From: a bacterium
GTDB taxonomy: Bacteria; ARS69
Length of the DNA: 41,268 bases
NCBI GenBank assembly: GCA_025774805.1
Contig: JALGZR010000040.1
Location: forward strand, 1 to 41,268
Direction: 5' to 3'
Shown: positions 1 through 8,053 of the stretch, piece after piece
How positions within the stretch are numbered: position 1 is the stretch's first letter
How the letters are laid out: every line of letters starts with the position of its first letter
Program-made: the position numbers and the translations under genes
Notes under the pieces: generated by a model
Seen by the model: the letters and a program-made list of their open reading frames with translations, nothing else
Told to the model about the DNA's origin: nothing
The model's database searches: none

Positions 1-438
1 CTCCGCGTATCCGTCGGTGCCGAGCTCGCGGACGCCGGCTCCCAGGCGGGCCGGGGAGAGCCGGACGGCGATCGCGCCCTGAAACTCCCGCAGCTCCCGG
101 ATCCCGAACGGGCGGGCGCCCCAGACCTGGGCGTGGAGCGGGTGGGAGGTCGTGGCCGGCGGCGGGCGGCCGGAAGGCGGCGCGCCTCGCTCGGTGGGCG
201 GCGATGCGGGACCGGCCGCCGGGGGGTCGGGGATCGGAGGCAGCGTTGACGCCGGGTTGCCGAACACCGGATCCGTCGAGACGGCCACCACACCCCCGAG
301 GGCCGCGGAGGCCGGATCGAGGCTCGGTCGCTCGAAGGCCGCCCACGAGGGGGCGATGGGTCGGGAGAGGAGAAGCAGCGTCGCCGCCCCCTGCGCCCGG
401 ACCCGGAGGCGGCACCCGCTCGGCGGGCGCCCGCTCAC
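1..438 (-). CDS. PorV-like outer-membrane protein, N-terminal part (runs off window)
   Basis: A GTG start at 438 overlaps the TGA stop of the upstream lamin-tail gene (GTGA), so the two genes look translationally coupled. The frame stays open to base 1. The product begins with a basic stretch and a hydrophobic segment (AATLLLLSRPIAPSWA) typical of a signal peptide. Next comes the pattern ALGGVVAVSTDPVFGNPAS, which resembles the start of PorV/PorQ and FadL-like beta-barrels (glycine-rich turn, then N-P-A). A Pro/Ala-rich insert of about 45 residues follows, then WGARPFGIRELREF and GTDGYAE. Family knowledge: such barrels sit in the outer membrane and often accompany FlgD-tailed secreted proteins. 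The barrel itself lies outside the window, so the family call is tentative. Confidence 0.6.
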   Translation of the reverse strand, partial: MSGRPPSGCRLRVRAQGAATLLLLSRPIAPSWAAFERPSLDPASAALGGVVAVSTDPVFGNPASTLPPIPDPPAAGPASPPTERGAPPSGRPPPATTSHPLHAQVWGARPFGIRELREFQGAIAVRLSPARLGAGVRELGTDGYAE

Positions 439-2093
439 CGGACCACCACGAGCGGGGCCCGCGCCGTCGGCGTCCCCGGCGCGCGCGCGCAGATCAGGTA
501 GAGCCCGAGGGCGGCCGGCTCGCCGGACGCGTGGCGGCCGTCCCAGAGCGCCCGGTGCTCGTCGCGCGAGACGGCCCAGGGTTCGAGCTCGGCGATCACC
601 GTCCCGAACGTGTCGTAGATCGCGATGCGGCAGGACGGGATCGGTCTTCCGGGCCGGAGGGCGATCAGGACCGCTCCGTCGACGGCGGGCCGGAAGGGAG
701 AGGGCCGGATCGCGAGCGCCCCGGGGCGGGCCGGGGGAATCTCGCGGTCCCCGTCCCGGCTGTTCGGGCGGCCCGGGGTCGCCCCGGACCGGTCAAGCGA
801 AGCCGCCCAGGTCGCCAGGCTCTCGCCGTCCTGCCGCCGGGAGATCCGCTCCCAGGAGATTCCCTCGGCCGCGCCACCGGGAACCGCCGCTGCAGCCGCT
901 TCGGCTTCCCCGGCCGTGAGACGGATCCGCTCGGCGGCCTCGGAGCCCGGCCCGGTGTGATTGAGAGAGGGCCAGGGAGCTCCCGGGACGAGCGCCACTC
1001 CGCCGGGGAGGGCCCAGCGCGTCCGCACCGCCGTCGTGTCGGAGGCCGCGACGACGAAGCCGCCGGGCGGAAGAGTTCCCCGGAGGGATGCGACGGTCCC
1101 GGCCGCATCCTCCAAGCGGAGGGCGGCGAGATCGACCGGGGAAGCGCCGGTCGAGACGATCTCGACCCACTCGCTGCCTCCGGGCGCGGGGCGCGACAGG
1201 ACCTCGTTCACCAGAAGATCGGGGGCGCCGCCGGGCCAGGCGGGAAGCGCGGCGCCGAGCGGGGCCGGGTCGGAGACCGGCAGGTGGACGCCGGGAGGCG
1301 GACTCGCCCGGGCCCCGAGGCGCGCGACGACCCCCGGGGGGACCGCGTCCTCGTCCGCGGTCGCGCGGGCCAGGACCTCGTCGGGATGCACTCGACAGAG
1401 GAGGCGCACTTCTCCGGTCCAGGGAGTGCGGCCGACGTTTCGGACGACCCACTCGATCCGCGCGGCCGCTCCGGGATCGGGACCCTCCGGGTCGAGGCGA
1501 AGCGAGTCGACGGCCACGGCGAACGCGGGTGCGTTGAACTCCCCGGGCGTGGGAGGTCGCGCCCGGAAGTCGGCGGCGTTGTGATCGGTGTCGACCCCGT
1601 CGGGAAGGCGCGCCAGCGCGAGCCCGGAGGCCACGTCCTCCGCGGGCGCCGTCTCCAGGAGCGAGACGTCGAGCGGATCGCCCCAGCCGAGCCGGTCGAT
1701 CCGTCCGCCGGGTCCGCGCAGCCGACAGCCGTCCGGCCCGTTCTGCAGATCGAGGTCACAGGCCGCGTCCGGCGCGGGCTCCACCCCGCTCTCTCCGATC
1801 AGGAAGAGGCCCCCGATCAGCCGGTCGCCGGTGCGGCCGATCCACGCCACCGTCCATTCGCCCGGGCGGGCCCCGTTGCCCGTCTCGAGCACCCACCCCT
1901 CCAGGGAGGTGGCGGGATCAACTCCCCCCCGGGCGGCGAGCTCGACGAACTCGAGGCCCCCGTCCGCTCCTTCGGGATCGTACAGGACCTCGTTCAGGAG
2001 AACCGGCGGGGACAGGGTGTCGGCCGGGACCCGGCCGGCCGGAGTGGCCGCCGCGGACGGCGCCGCGAGGCAGAGAACGATCGGACCGAGCAT
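435..2093 (-). CDS. Secreted lamin-tail domain protein with FlgD-like C-terminus
   Basis: 552 aa. A short signal peptide (MLGPIVLCLAAPSAAA) is followed by two lamin-tail (LTD) domains. Each starts with the typical NEVL motif: LLNEVLYDPEG near residue 31 and LLVNEVLSRPAPGGSEWVEI near residue 295. Both contain the LEGWVLE/LAALRLED core. Between them lies a CARDB-like stretch with WVVRNVGRTPWTG. The last 90 residues (PSPFRP... IYDTFGTVIAEL ... LYLICARA) match the FlgD-like Ig fold found at the C-terminus of many secreted proteins in FCB-type bacteria. Family knowledge: such proteins are exported and surface-bound or released. The upstream frame has no better ATG/GTG. It precedes the PorV-like gene with a 4-base overlap, which suggests one surface-protein operon. 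Confidence 0.75.
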   Translation of the reverse strand: MLGPIVLCLAAPSAAATPAGRVPADTLSPPVLLNEVLYDPEGADGGLEFVELAARGGVDPATSLEGWVLETGNGARPGEWTVAWIGRTGDRLIGGLFLIGESGVEPAPDAACDLDLQNGPDGCRLRGPGGRIDRLGWGDPLDVSLLETAPAEDVASGLALARLPDGVDTDHNAADFRARPPTPGEFNAPAFAVAVDSLRLDPEGPDPGAAARIEWVVRNVGRTPWTGEVRLLCRVHPDEVLARATADEDAVPPGVVARLGARASPPPGVHLPVSDPAPLGAALPAWPGGAPDLLVNEVLSRPAPGGSEWVEIVSTGASPVDLAALRLEDAAGTVASLRGTLPPGGFVVAASDTTAVRTRWALPGGVALVPGAPWPSLNHTGPGSEAAERIRLTAGEAEAAAAAVPGGAAEGISWERISRRQDGESLATWAASLDRSGATPGRPNSRDGDREIPPARPGALAIRPSPFRPAVDGAVLIALRPGRPIPSCRIAIYDTFGTVIAELEPWAVSRDEHRALWDGRHASGEPAALGLYLICARAPGTPTARAPLVVVR

Positions 2094-2290
2094 CGCGGGT
2101 TCCTCGTCGATGAGCTCGGCCCCGGGTCCGCGGGGACGCCAAGGTGTCGGGACCTCGCCGACGCGTCAAGGGGGGTGTTGCGCCCGCGCCCCCCTCGGCG
2201 CGGAGGCCCGCGGCCGATTCCCCCCTCGGAGGGCGCCCGCGTCCGCACTCCTCCGTTTCCGGCCCCCTCTCTCCGTCGTACTCTTGCCGC

Positions 2291-3013
2291 ATGTTCGTAC
2301 GCCCGGTCATCGCGCTGACGTCCGACGTGCGCCCCGCCCCGCGGCCGATCGGTTTTGTCTTCGAGTCGTACGTGACGCGCGTCGAGGAGGCGGGGGGGCT
2401 CCCGATGGTCATCCCGCCGCTCACGGACAAGACGGCGATTCCGACGGTTCTCGAGCACGTCGACGGAGTCGTCATCGTCGGCGGGGAGGACCTCGACCCG
2501 GCCCTCTACGGCGAGGAGCCGCTCGAGTCGCACGACCCGATTCCCGAGGTCCGCGCGGACTTCGATCTGGAGCTCGGAAGGGCCCTCCTCGAATCGGATC
2601 ACCCGGTTCTCGGAGTCTGCTACGGGTGCCAGCTTCTCACCGTGGTCTCCGGCGGGGCGCTCTGGCAGGACCTCCCGACCCAGGTCGGGGAAACCGTGCG
2701 CCACATGGGCCGGTGGCCCGATCTTCCTCTCCACCCGATCGAGGTCCGCCCCGGGACGCGGCTCCGCGAGCTGCTCGGGGCCGACCGCCTCGAGGTCAAC
2801 TCCGCCCACCACCAGGCTCCGAAGCGGCTCGGAGACGGGCTCGTCGTCAGCGCCACCGCGGCCGACGGGACCATCGAGGCGTTCGAGACCCCCGGGGAGC
2901 GCTTTCTTCTCGGGGTCGAGTGGCACCCCGACCTCATGGGGGAGCGGCCCGAGCAGCGCCGACTCTTCGAGGCGCTCGTGGAGGCGGGACGGCGGAGGCG
3001 CCGATCCCGGTAG
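2291..3013 (+). CDS. Class I glutamine amidotransferase, peptidase C26 (gamma-glutamyl-GABA hydrolase-like)
   Basis: 240 aa from the ATG at 2291 (MFVRPVIALTSDVRP). The open frame extends further upstream, but that part is Arg/Pro-rich with no family resemblance. Family features: IALTSD at the N-terminus, VIVGGEDLDPALYGE (the oxyanion-loop region), nucleophile elbow GVCYGCQ with Cys110, and VEWHPD with His212. The residue two after the histidine is Asp214 where the family usually has Glu. The C26 family hydrolyses gamma-glutamyl bonds, for example gamma-glutamyl-GABA in putrescine breakdown. No other polyamine genes are nearby, so the substrate cannot be inferred. Divergent from the lamin-tail gene, with about 200 bases between them. 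Confidence 0.85.
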   Translation: MFVRPVIALTSDVRPAPRPIGFVFESYVTRVEEAGGLPMVIPPLTDKTAIPTVLEHVDGVVIVGGEDLDPALYGEEPLESHDPIPEVRADFDLELGRALLESDHPVLGVCYGCQLLTVVSGGALWQDLPTQVGETVRHMGRWPDLPLHPIEVRPGTRLRELLGADRLEVNSAHHQAPKRLGDGLVVSATAADGTIEAFETPGERFLLGVEWHPDLMGERPEQRRLFEALVEAGRRRRRSR

Positions 3014-3266
3014 CCGGTGGATCGCACCGGTCCGTGCCGCCCGGGCGGCCAAGCGGCGTTCTCGCGACGCGGCGGGTGGGACGCTTGATCTGCGGGCTGG
3101 ACTGACATCGGGCCAGCGGATACCCTTGACCGCACTTTTCCGGCGCGATCCCGGGCCACCCCCGAGCACGGCGCGCCATCCCCGAGTTTCGGAACGTCGA
3201 CGGTCTGCTCCCGGCCAGCGCCCGGGTCTCCGTCGCGTCTCCGGATCCAAGGAGTCGGAGCCCCCC

Positions 3267-4448
3267 ATGATCATCGGAGTCCCTGCGGAGACGTTTCCGG
3301 GCGAGAAACGGGTCGCCCTGGTTCCGGCCTCCGTGCCCGCCCTCCTCAAGGCGGACGCTCAGGTCGTCATCGAGACGGGCGCCGGGGTTGCCGCCGGCCA
3401 CCTCGATCAGGAGTACGAGGAACAGGGGGCGAAGATCGCGCCCTCGCGGGCCGACGTCTTCCGATCCTCCGACATCGTCCTCCAGGTGCGGACCTACGGG
3501 GCCAATCCGGAGGCGGGCCGGGCCGACCTCGACCTCTACCGGCCGGATCAGGCCATCGTCGGTCACGCCGATCCGCTGTCCAACCCGCAGCGGATGGCCG
3601 AGATCGCCGGGAAGGGCGTGCGGCTCTTCTCCCTGGAGCTGATCCCCCGGATCACCCGGGCCCAGAGCATGGACGTCCTCTCGTCGATGGCCACGATCGC
3701 CGGCTACAAGGCCGTACTGATGGGCGCCGGCCTTCTCCCCAAGATGTTCCCGCTCATGATGACCGCGGCCGGCACGCTCCGCGCGGCGCACGTGTTCGTG
3801 ATCGGGGCCGGAGTCGCCGGTCTCCAGGCGATCGGCACGTCGCGCAAGCTCGGCGCCATCGTCGAAGCGTACGACGTCCGACCCGCCGTCAAGGAGCAGG
3901 TCGAGAGCCTCGGCGCGAAGTTCGTCGAGATGGATCTCGACACGGGCGAGTCCGAGGACAAGGGCGGCTACGCGAAGGAGCTCGGCGAGGACTTCTACCG
4001 GAAGCAGCGCGAGCTCATGATGAGCGTCGTCTCCCGGAGCGACGTGGTCATCACGACCGCCGCGATCCCGGGCAAGAAGTCACCGGTCCTGATCACGGCC
4101 GACATGGTGAAGGCGATGCGGCCCGGATCGGTCATCATCGATCTGGCGGCGGAACGGGGCGGCAACTGCGAGCTGACCAAGGCCGACGAAGACGTCGTAG
4201 AGCAGGGCGTCACGATTCTGGGTCCGACGAACCTCCCCGCGACGATTCCGGCTCACGCCAGCCAGATGTACGCGAAGAACGTCGTGACCTTCCTTCAGAA
4301 CATGGTGAAGGAAGGCAAGCTGGAGATGAACATGGAGGACGAGATTGTCCGCGATACGCTGGTCACCCGCGACGGCAGCGTGGTCCTGCCGCGGATCCGC
4401 GAGATGCTCGGACTCGAAGCGCCGAACGCCGGCGAAGGGGAAGCCTGA
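3267..4448 (+). CDS. pntAA: NAD(P) transhydrogenase subunit alpha part 1 (NAD-binding)
   Basis: 393 aa from ATG 3267, which has AAGGAG/GGAG Shine-Dalgarno candidates just upstream; the longer open frame to 3126 is not family-like. This is domain I of proton-translocating transhydrogenase, which binds NAD(H). Visible features are the alanine dehydrogenase-like N-terminus (IGVPAETFPGEKRVALVP), the Rossmann motif VIGAGVAGLQAIGTSRKLGA near residue 175, AYDVRP, and the mobile-loop region with GGYAKEL. The C-terminus ends before any membrane helix, so this is the three-gene form in which the alpha subunit is split. The TGA stop shares one base with the ATG of the next gene (TGATG), implying coupled translation. 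Together the three genes couple NADH to NADP+ hydride transfer with proton movement. Confidence 0.95.
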   Translation: MIIGVPAETFPGEKRVALVPASVPALLKADAQVVIETGAGVAAGHLDQEYEEQGAKIAPSRADVFRSSDIVLQVRTYGANPEAGRADLDLYRPDQAIVGHADPLSNPQRMAEIAGKGVRLFSLELIPRITRAQSMDVLSSMATIAGYKAVLMGAGLLPKMFPLMMTAAGTLRAAHVFVIGAGVAGLQAIGTSRKLGAIVEAYDVRPAVKEQVESLGAKFVEMDLDTGESEDKGGYAKELGEDFYRKQRELMMSVVSRSDVVITTAAIPGKKSPVLITADMVKAMRPGSVIIDLAAERGGNCELTKADEDVVEQGVTILGPTNLPATIPAHASQMYAKNVVTFLQNMVKEGKLEMNMEDEIVRDTLVTRDGSVVLPRIREMLGLEAPNAGEGEA

Positions 4449-4729
4449 TGGAGAGCCTCATCCTCCTGCTCACGATTCTGGCGCTGGCGATCTTCGTCGG
4501 CTTCGAGATCATCACGAAGGTGCCTCCCACCCTGCACACGCCGCTCATGTCCGGGTCGAACGCGATCTCGGGAATCACGATCACGGGGGCGATCCTCGCG
4601 GTCCAGTCGACGAACTCCGCGGTCATCACCTGGGTGGGGTTCGCGGCCATCGTTCTCGCGACCATCAACGTCGTCGGAGGCTTTCTCGTCACGAACCGGA
4701 TGCTCGCGATGTTCAAGAGGAAGGACTAG
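4448..4729 (+). CDS. pntAB: NAD(P) transhydrogenase subunit alpha part 2 (membrane)
   Basis: 93 aa, almost entirely hydrophobic with three predicted transmembrane helices (about residues 3-20, 37-53 and 60-83). It carries the conserved HTPLMSGSNAISGI loop seen in the alpha-2 subunit, where it lines the proton channel. It starts inside the stop codon of pntAA and ends 3 bases before pntB, so all three subunits are probably made from one message. The length is normal for a separate alpha-2 subunit. Confidence 0.95.
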   Translation: MESLILLLTILALAIFVGFEIITKVPPTLHTPLMSGSNAISGITITGAILAVQSTNSAVITWVGFAAIVLATINVVGGFLVTNRMLAMFKRKD

Positions 4730-4732
4730 GCG

Positions 4733-6127
4733 GTGGATACCCAGTTCTTCGTCTCGCGGGGATGGATCAACCTCCTCTATCTCATCGCCTCGATTCTCTT
4801 CATCTTCGGGATCAAGGGGCTGACCCACCCCCGAACCGCCGTCCGCGGGAACATGCTCGGCGCCACGGGAATGCTCCTCGCCATCGTGGCCACGTTTCTC
4901 GCGAAGGGTCTTGCCTTTCCCTACGTCTTCGCGGCCCTCGTCCTCGGAAGCCTGATCGGCGCGATCGCCGCCCTCCGCGTCCCGATGACCGCGATGCCGG
5001 AGATGGTCGCGATCTTCAACGGATTCGGCGGCGCGGCGTCGACCCTCGTGGCGGGCGCGGTCTTCCTGAAGTTCGGGGCGAGTCTCGCGATGCAACCGAT
5101 CGTCGCGACCGCCGCCTCCGGCCTCATCGGAACCGTCACTCTGACCGGGAGCCTCATCGCGTACGGCAAGCTGGCGGAGAAGATCGGCAGCGGCGCCGTC
5201 CACTTCCCCGCGCAGCAGGTGCTGAACGTGATCATCGCGATCCTCGCCTTCGCCTGCGCCGTCTGGGTCGTGACGGCCCCGGACAACCCGAACGCCTACT
5301 ACGCGCTGTGCGCCGCGGCGGCCGTGCTCGGCGTGCTCCTCACGATCCCGATCGGCGGGGCGGACATGCCGGTCGTGATCGCGCTGCTCAATTCCTACTC
5401 GGGACTCGCCGCCGCCGCGACCGGGTTCGTGCTCGACAACAACGTCCTCATCATCGCCGGCTCTCTGGTCGGGGCCTCGGGGCTCATCCTCACGAGCATC
5501 ATGTGCAAGGCGATGAACCGCTCGCTCGCCCACGTGCTGTTCGGAAAGCTCGGCCCGACCGCCGACACCGCCTCCGCCGACGAGGTCTACGCCGGCAAGG
5601 TCAAGGCGACGAGCGCGGAAGAGGTCGCGCTGCTGTTCGACGGAGCCCGCCGGGCGGTCTTCGTGCCGGGCTACGGGATGGCGGTCGCGCAGGCGCAGCA
5701 CGTCGTGCGGGACCTGGGAAACGTTCTGGAGAGCCGTGGCTGTCAGGTGGAGTACGCGGTCCATCCGGTGGCGGGGCGCATGCCCGGACACATGAACGTA
5801 CTGCTCGCCGAGGCCGACGTCCCCTACGATCAACTCGTCGAGATGGACGCGATCAACCCGACGATGGCGACCGTGGACGTCTGCATGGTCATCGGCGCGA
5901 ACGACGTGGTGAACCCGGACGCCCGCGAGGATCCGAACAGCCCGATCGCGGGCATGCCGATCATCGACGTGGACAAGGCGCGCACCGTCGTCGTCGTGAA
6001 GCGCAGCCTCTCGCCCGGATTCGCCGGAATCCCGAACCCTCTCTTCGCGATGGACAACACCCTCATGCTCTTCGGCGACGGCAAGAAGGCGATCCAGGAG
6101 CTCGTCGCAGAGCTCAAGGAGGCATGA
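4733..6127 (+). CDS. pntB: NAD(P) transhydrogenase subunit beta
   Basis: 464 aa from a GTG start, with a purine-rich stretch (GAGGAAGGA) upstream. The first 280 or so residues form about nine transmembrane helices, with the family motif MPEMVAIFNGFGGAAS near residue 85 and GADMPVVIALLNSYSGLAAAA near residue 205. The C-terminal part is domain III, which binds NADP(H): VPGYGMAVAQAQH, HPVAGRMPGHMNVLLAEA, CMVIGANDVVNP and VVVKRSLSPGFAGI are all present. Normal length. Last gene of the pnt operon, and the source of NADPH-linked redox and proton coupling in the cytoplasmic membrane. Confidence 0.97.
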   Translation: MDTQFFVSRGWINLLYLIASILFIFGIKGLTHPRTAVRGNMLGATGMLLAIVATFLAKGLAFPYVFAALVLGSLIGAIAALRVPMTAMPEMVAIFNGFGGAASTLVAGAVFLKFGASLAMQPIVATAASGLIGTVTLTGSLIAYGKLAEKIGSGAVHFPAQQVLNVIIAILAFACAVWVVTAPDNPNAYYALCAAAAVLGVLLTIPIGGADMPVVIALLNSYSGLAAAATGFVLDNNVLIIAGSLVGASGLILTSIMCKAMNRSLAHVLFGKLGPTADTASADEVYAGKVKATSAEEVALLFDGARRAVFVPGYGMAVAQAQHVVRDLGNVLESRGCQVEYAVHPVAGRMPGHMNVLLAEADVPYDQLVEMDAINPTMATVDVCMVIGANDVVNPDAREDPNSPIAGMPIIDVDKARTVVVVKRSLSPGFAGIPNPLFAMDNTLMLFGDGKKAIQELVAELKEA

Positions 6128-6140
6128 GGGGGTCCTCGTC

Positions 6141-6803
6141 ATGCCCGATCCCTCCGAGCCCCTCGAGCCCGGGGACTCCCACCGCTCGATCGGAGACGGC
6201 GAGGAGGTCGAGATCCGGGAGAAGGGATCCCGGTTTCTCGGCCAGGCCTTCCGGGCCGACGACGAAGAGACGGTGACCACCCGCCTCGCATCCGTGCGGC
6301 GAGAGCACCCTGGGGCGACGCACCACTGCTGCGCGTGCCGCGTGGGCCCCGACGGTTCGTCGATCGAGCGGACGGACGACGACGGTGAGCCCCGCGGCAC
6401 CGCGGGGGCGCCGATCCTCTCGGTTCTCAGGGGAGCGGAGATCTCCGACGCCCTTCTCGTAGTCACCCGCTGGTTCGGGGGCACGAAGCTCGGGCGGGGC
6501 GGGCTCGTCCGCGCGTACTCCAGAGCTGCCCGGGCCGCCCTGGAAGCCGCTCCCGAGCGCATCGTCTGGCACGAGTCGATCGTCACCGTCGAGTGCGGTT
6601 ACGAGGACGTCGGGGAGGTCGAAGCCGTTCTCGCGCGGGAGGGCTCCCGCATCCGCGGGTGCGACCGCGATTTCGCGCGGGGGCCGAAGTTCCGGGCGCG
6701 GGTGCTCGTGAGCCAGGCGGAGCGGCTGCGCGCCGCGCTCGTGGAGGCGACCGCCGGGCGGGCGAGAATCGCCGTCGCGGCGAAGGGGGCGGGGCGGGAA
6801 TAG
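6141..6803 (+). CDS. yigZ: YigZ/IMPACT family protein
   Basis: 220 aa, 13 bases downstream of pntB and probably cotranscribed. The N-terminal UPF0029/IMPACT domain is clear: KGSRFLGQAF, a histidine/cysteine stretch near HHCCACRVG, DDDGEPRGTAGAPIL, and VVTRWFGGTKLGRGGLVRAY, which is the family signature. The C-terminal third (VTVECGYEDVGEVEAVL) matches the ferredoxin-like DUF1949 domain. Family knowledge: YigZ-type proteins are conserved and bind nucleic acid or translation components, and eukaryotic IMPACT regulates GCN2. The bacterial function is not settled, and the link to pntB is positional only. Confidence 0.9.
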   Translation: MPDPSEPLEPGDSHRSIGDGEEVEIREKGSRFLGQAFRADDEETVTTRLASVRREHPGATHHCCACRVGPDGSSIERTDDDGEPRGTAGAPILSVLRGAEISDALLVVTRWFGGTKLGRGGLVRAYSRAARAALEAAPERIVWHESIVTVECGYEDVGEVEAVLAREGSRIRGCDRDFARGPKFRARVLVSQAERLRAALVEATAGRARIAVAAKGAGRE

Positions 6804-6864
6804 CGGTCGCGGCGCGGCGGAAATACCGTACCGGACATAGGCGTACTGACGAGGGGAGGTCGAG

Positions 6865-7938
6865 ATGATCCCGAGTCGAAGCAGGACCGCAGGGACGGGC
6901 GCGGGGGCGGGGATCTCCGGGGGGACCGTCGCGGCGATCCTCGCCGTCGCGATCGGGGTCGTTCCCGCCGGTGCGGGCGACGGGAACGCCGGCGATGTTC
7001 CCGGGGAGTCCGAACCCCTTCCTCCCGGAGTCGTGCAGATCATTCCCCGGGGACGGTTGGCCGCCGTCTTCGAGCCGGAGTTCGTCCCGGCCGAAGAGGC
7101 CGGTCTTCCCGACTCCGCGTACGTCCTGGGCGTCGAGATGGACGGCGAGGCCCACGCCTACAGCCTCAATCTCCTGAATCACCACGAGGTCGTGAACGAC
7201 CGGATCGGAGAGACGCCGTTCGCGGCGGTCTGGTGACCGCTGGCCAACACGGGCGTGGTCTATGCCCGCGATCACGTCGAGAACGTCTTGAGCTTCGAGG
7301 CCTCCGGCGCGCTGAAGGACGCCTCCCTGATCATGCGGGATCGGGAGACGGACAGCTGGTGGTCGATCATGGCCGGCGAGGCGATCGGCGGCGCCCTGGA
7401 GGGAACGGCCCTGCGGGAGCTGCCGATCGGACAGAAGACGACGTGGGGTGATTGGCAGGCGCGCCACGCGGACACGCGCGTGCTCTCCATCGACGGGAAG
7501 ACCCATGTCGAGGAGAACGTCTACGCGGGCTACTTCGCCACCCCGAAGACCTATCTCGACCTGACGCCCGAGGACGATCGCCTTTCACCCAAGACCCCGA
7601 TCTTCGCGTTCCGCTGGCGGGGCCGGCCCCATGCCGTCCCGTACACGGCGATCACGGGAGGAGGCCTCTTCGCGCTCGGGGAGGACGAGGGCTGCGTCTA
7701 CCTGGAGCGGCCGGCCGGGGCCCGGCTGCTCGAGTCGACCCGTGCCGTTCACGTCGCGCCGTCTCTCCTCGGTGCTCCCTCCCAGTGCGACGCGGATACT
7801 AAGGCCCGCGTTCGGGCGGCCCTCCGGGACGAAGAGGCGGGAGGCGGTGAGGAGACGGGGCTCGCACGCCTGACCGGTTTTGACACCTACTGGTACGTCT
7901 GGGCTCCCCAGAACGAGGGGACGCGAATCCTGGAGTGA
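6865..7938 (+). CDS. DUF3179 protein with in-frame TGA: probable selenoprotein
   Basis: 357 codons if the TGA at 7234-7236 is read through as residue 124. Start ATG 6865 is preceded by GAGGGGAGG with 5-base spacing. A signal peptide (hydrophobic residues 20-38, VAAILAVAIGVVPAGAG) implies export. Both sides of the TGA are one DUF3179 domain in the same frame: AYSLNLLNHHEVVND before it, PLANTGVVYARD, TTWGDWQARHADTRVLS and FDTYWYVWAP after it. In the family this point normally reads Y-C-P-L-C-G-T-G. Here it is W-stop-P-L-A-N-T-G, so TGA sits exactly on the first conserved Cys, and the second Cys is Ala. A SECIS-like hairpin follows. No other stop or frameshift is present. The alternative is a nonsense-mutated pseudogene or a sequencing error. 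Redox function is inferred, not known. Confidence 0.72.
7250..7268 (+). promoter_or_regulatory. SECIS-like hairpin after the in-frame TGA
   Basis: Seven-pair stem CGGGCGT/ATGCCCG (one G-U pair) closing a GGTCT loop. The loop begins 21 bases after the TGA. Bacterial SECIS elements lie inside the coding region just after the UGA and present G/U in an apical loop to SelB; the E. coli fdhF element, as I recall it, has an AGGUCU loop at nearly the same distance. The stem is encoded within conserved codons, so covariation in homologues is needed to separate selection on RNA from selection on protein. Confidence 0.55.
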
Positions 7939-8053
7939 GAGCGGGCCGGAAGCCGGGGAACCCCGTCCGCTTCCATCTCCGCCCGAAATGTCTCATGTCA
8001 GGTGCTCCGGGGGCCGATGCGAAAGCGACGCCACCTCCCCCGGTCTTGCATCC

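Noticed and set aside
204-2318. A 704-codon plus-strand open frame opposite the lamin-tail gene
   Set aside because: Arg/Gly/Pro-rich shadow without motifs; the minus strand has two lamin-tail domains and a signal peptide.
4295-6586. A 763-codon minus-strand open frame opposite the pnt genes and yigZ
   Set aside because: No domain, highly charged shadow composition; pntA/B and yigZ on the other strand are unmistakable.
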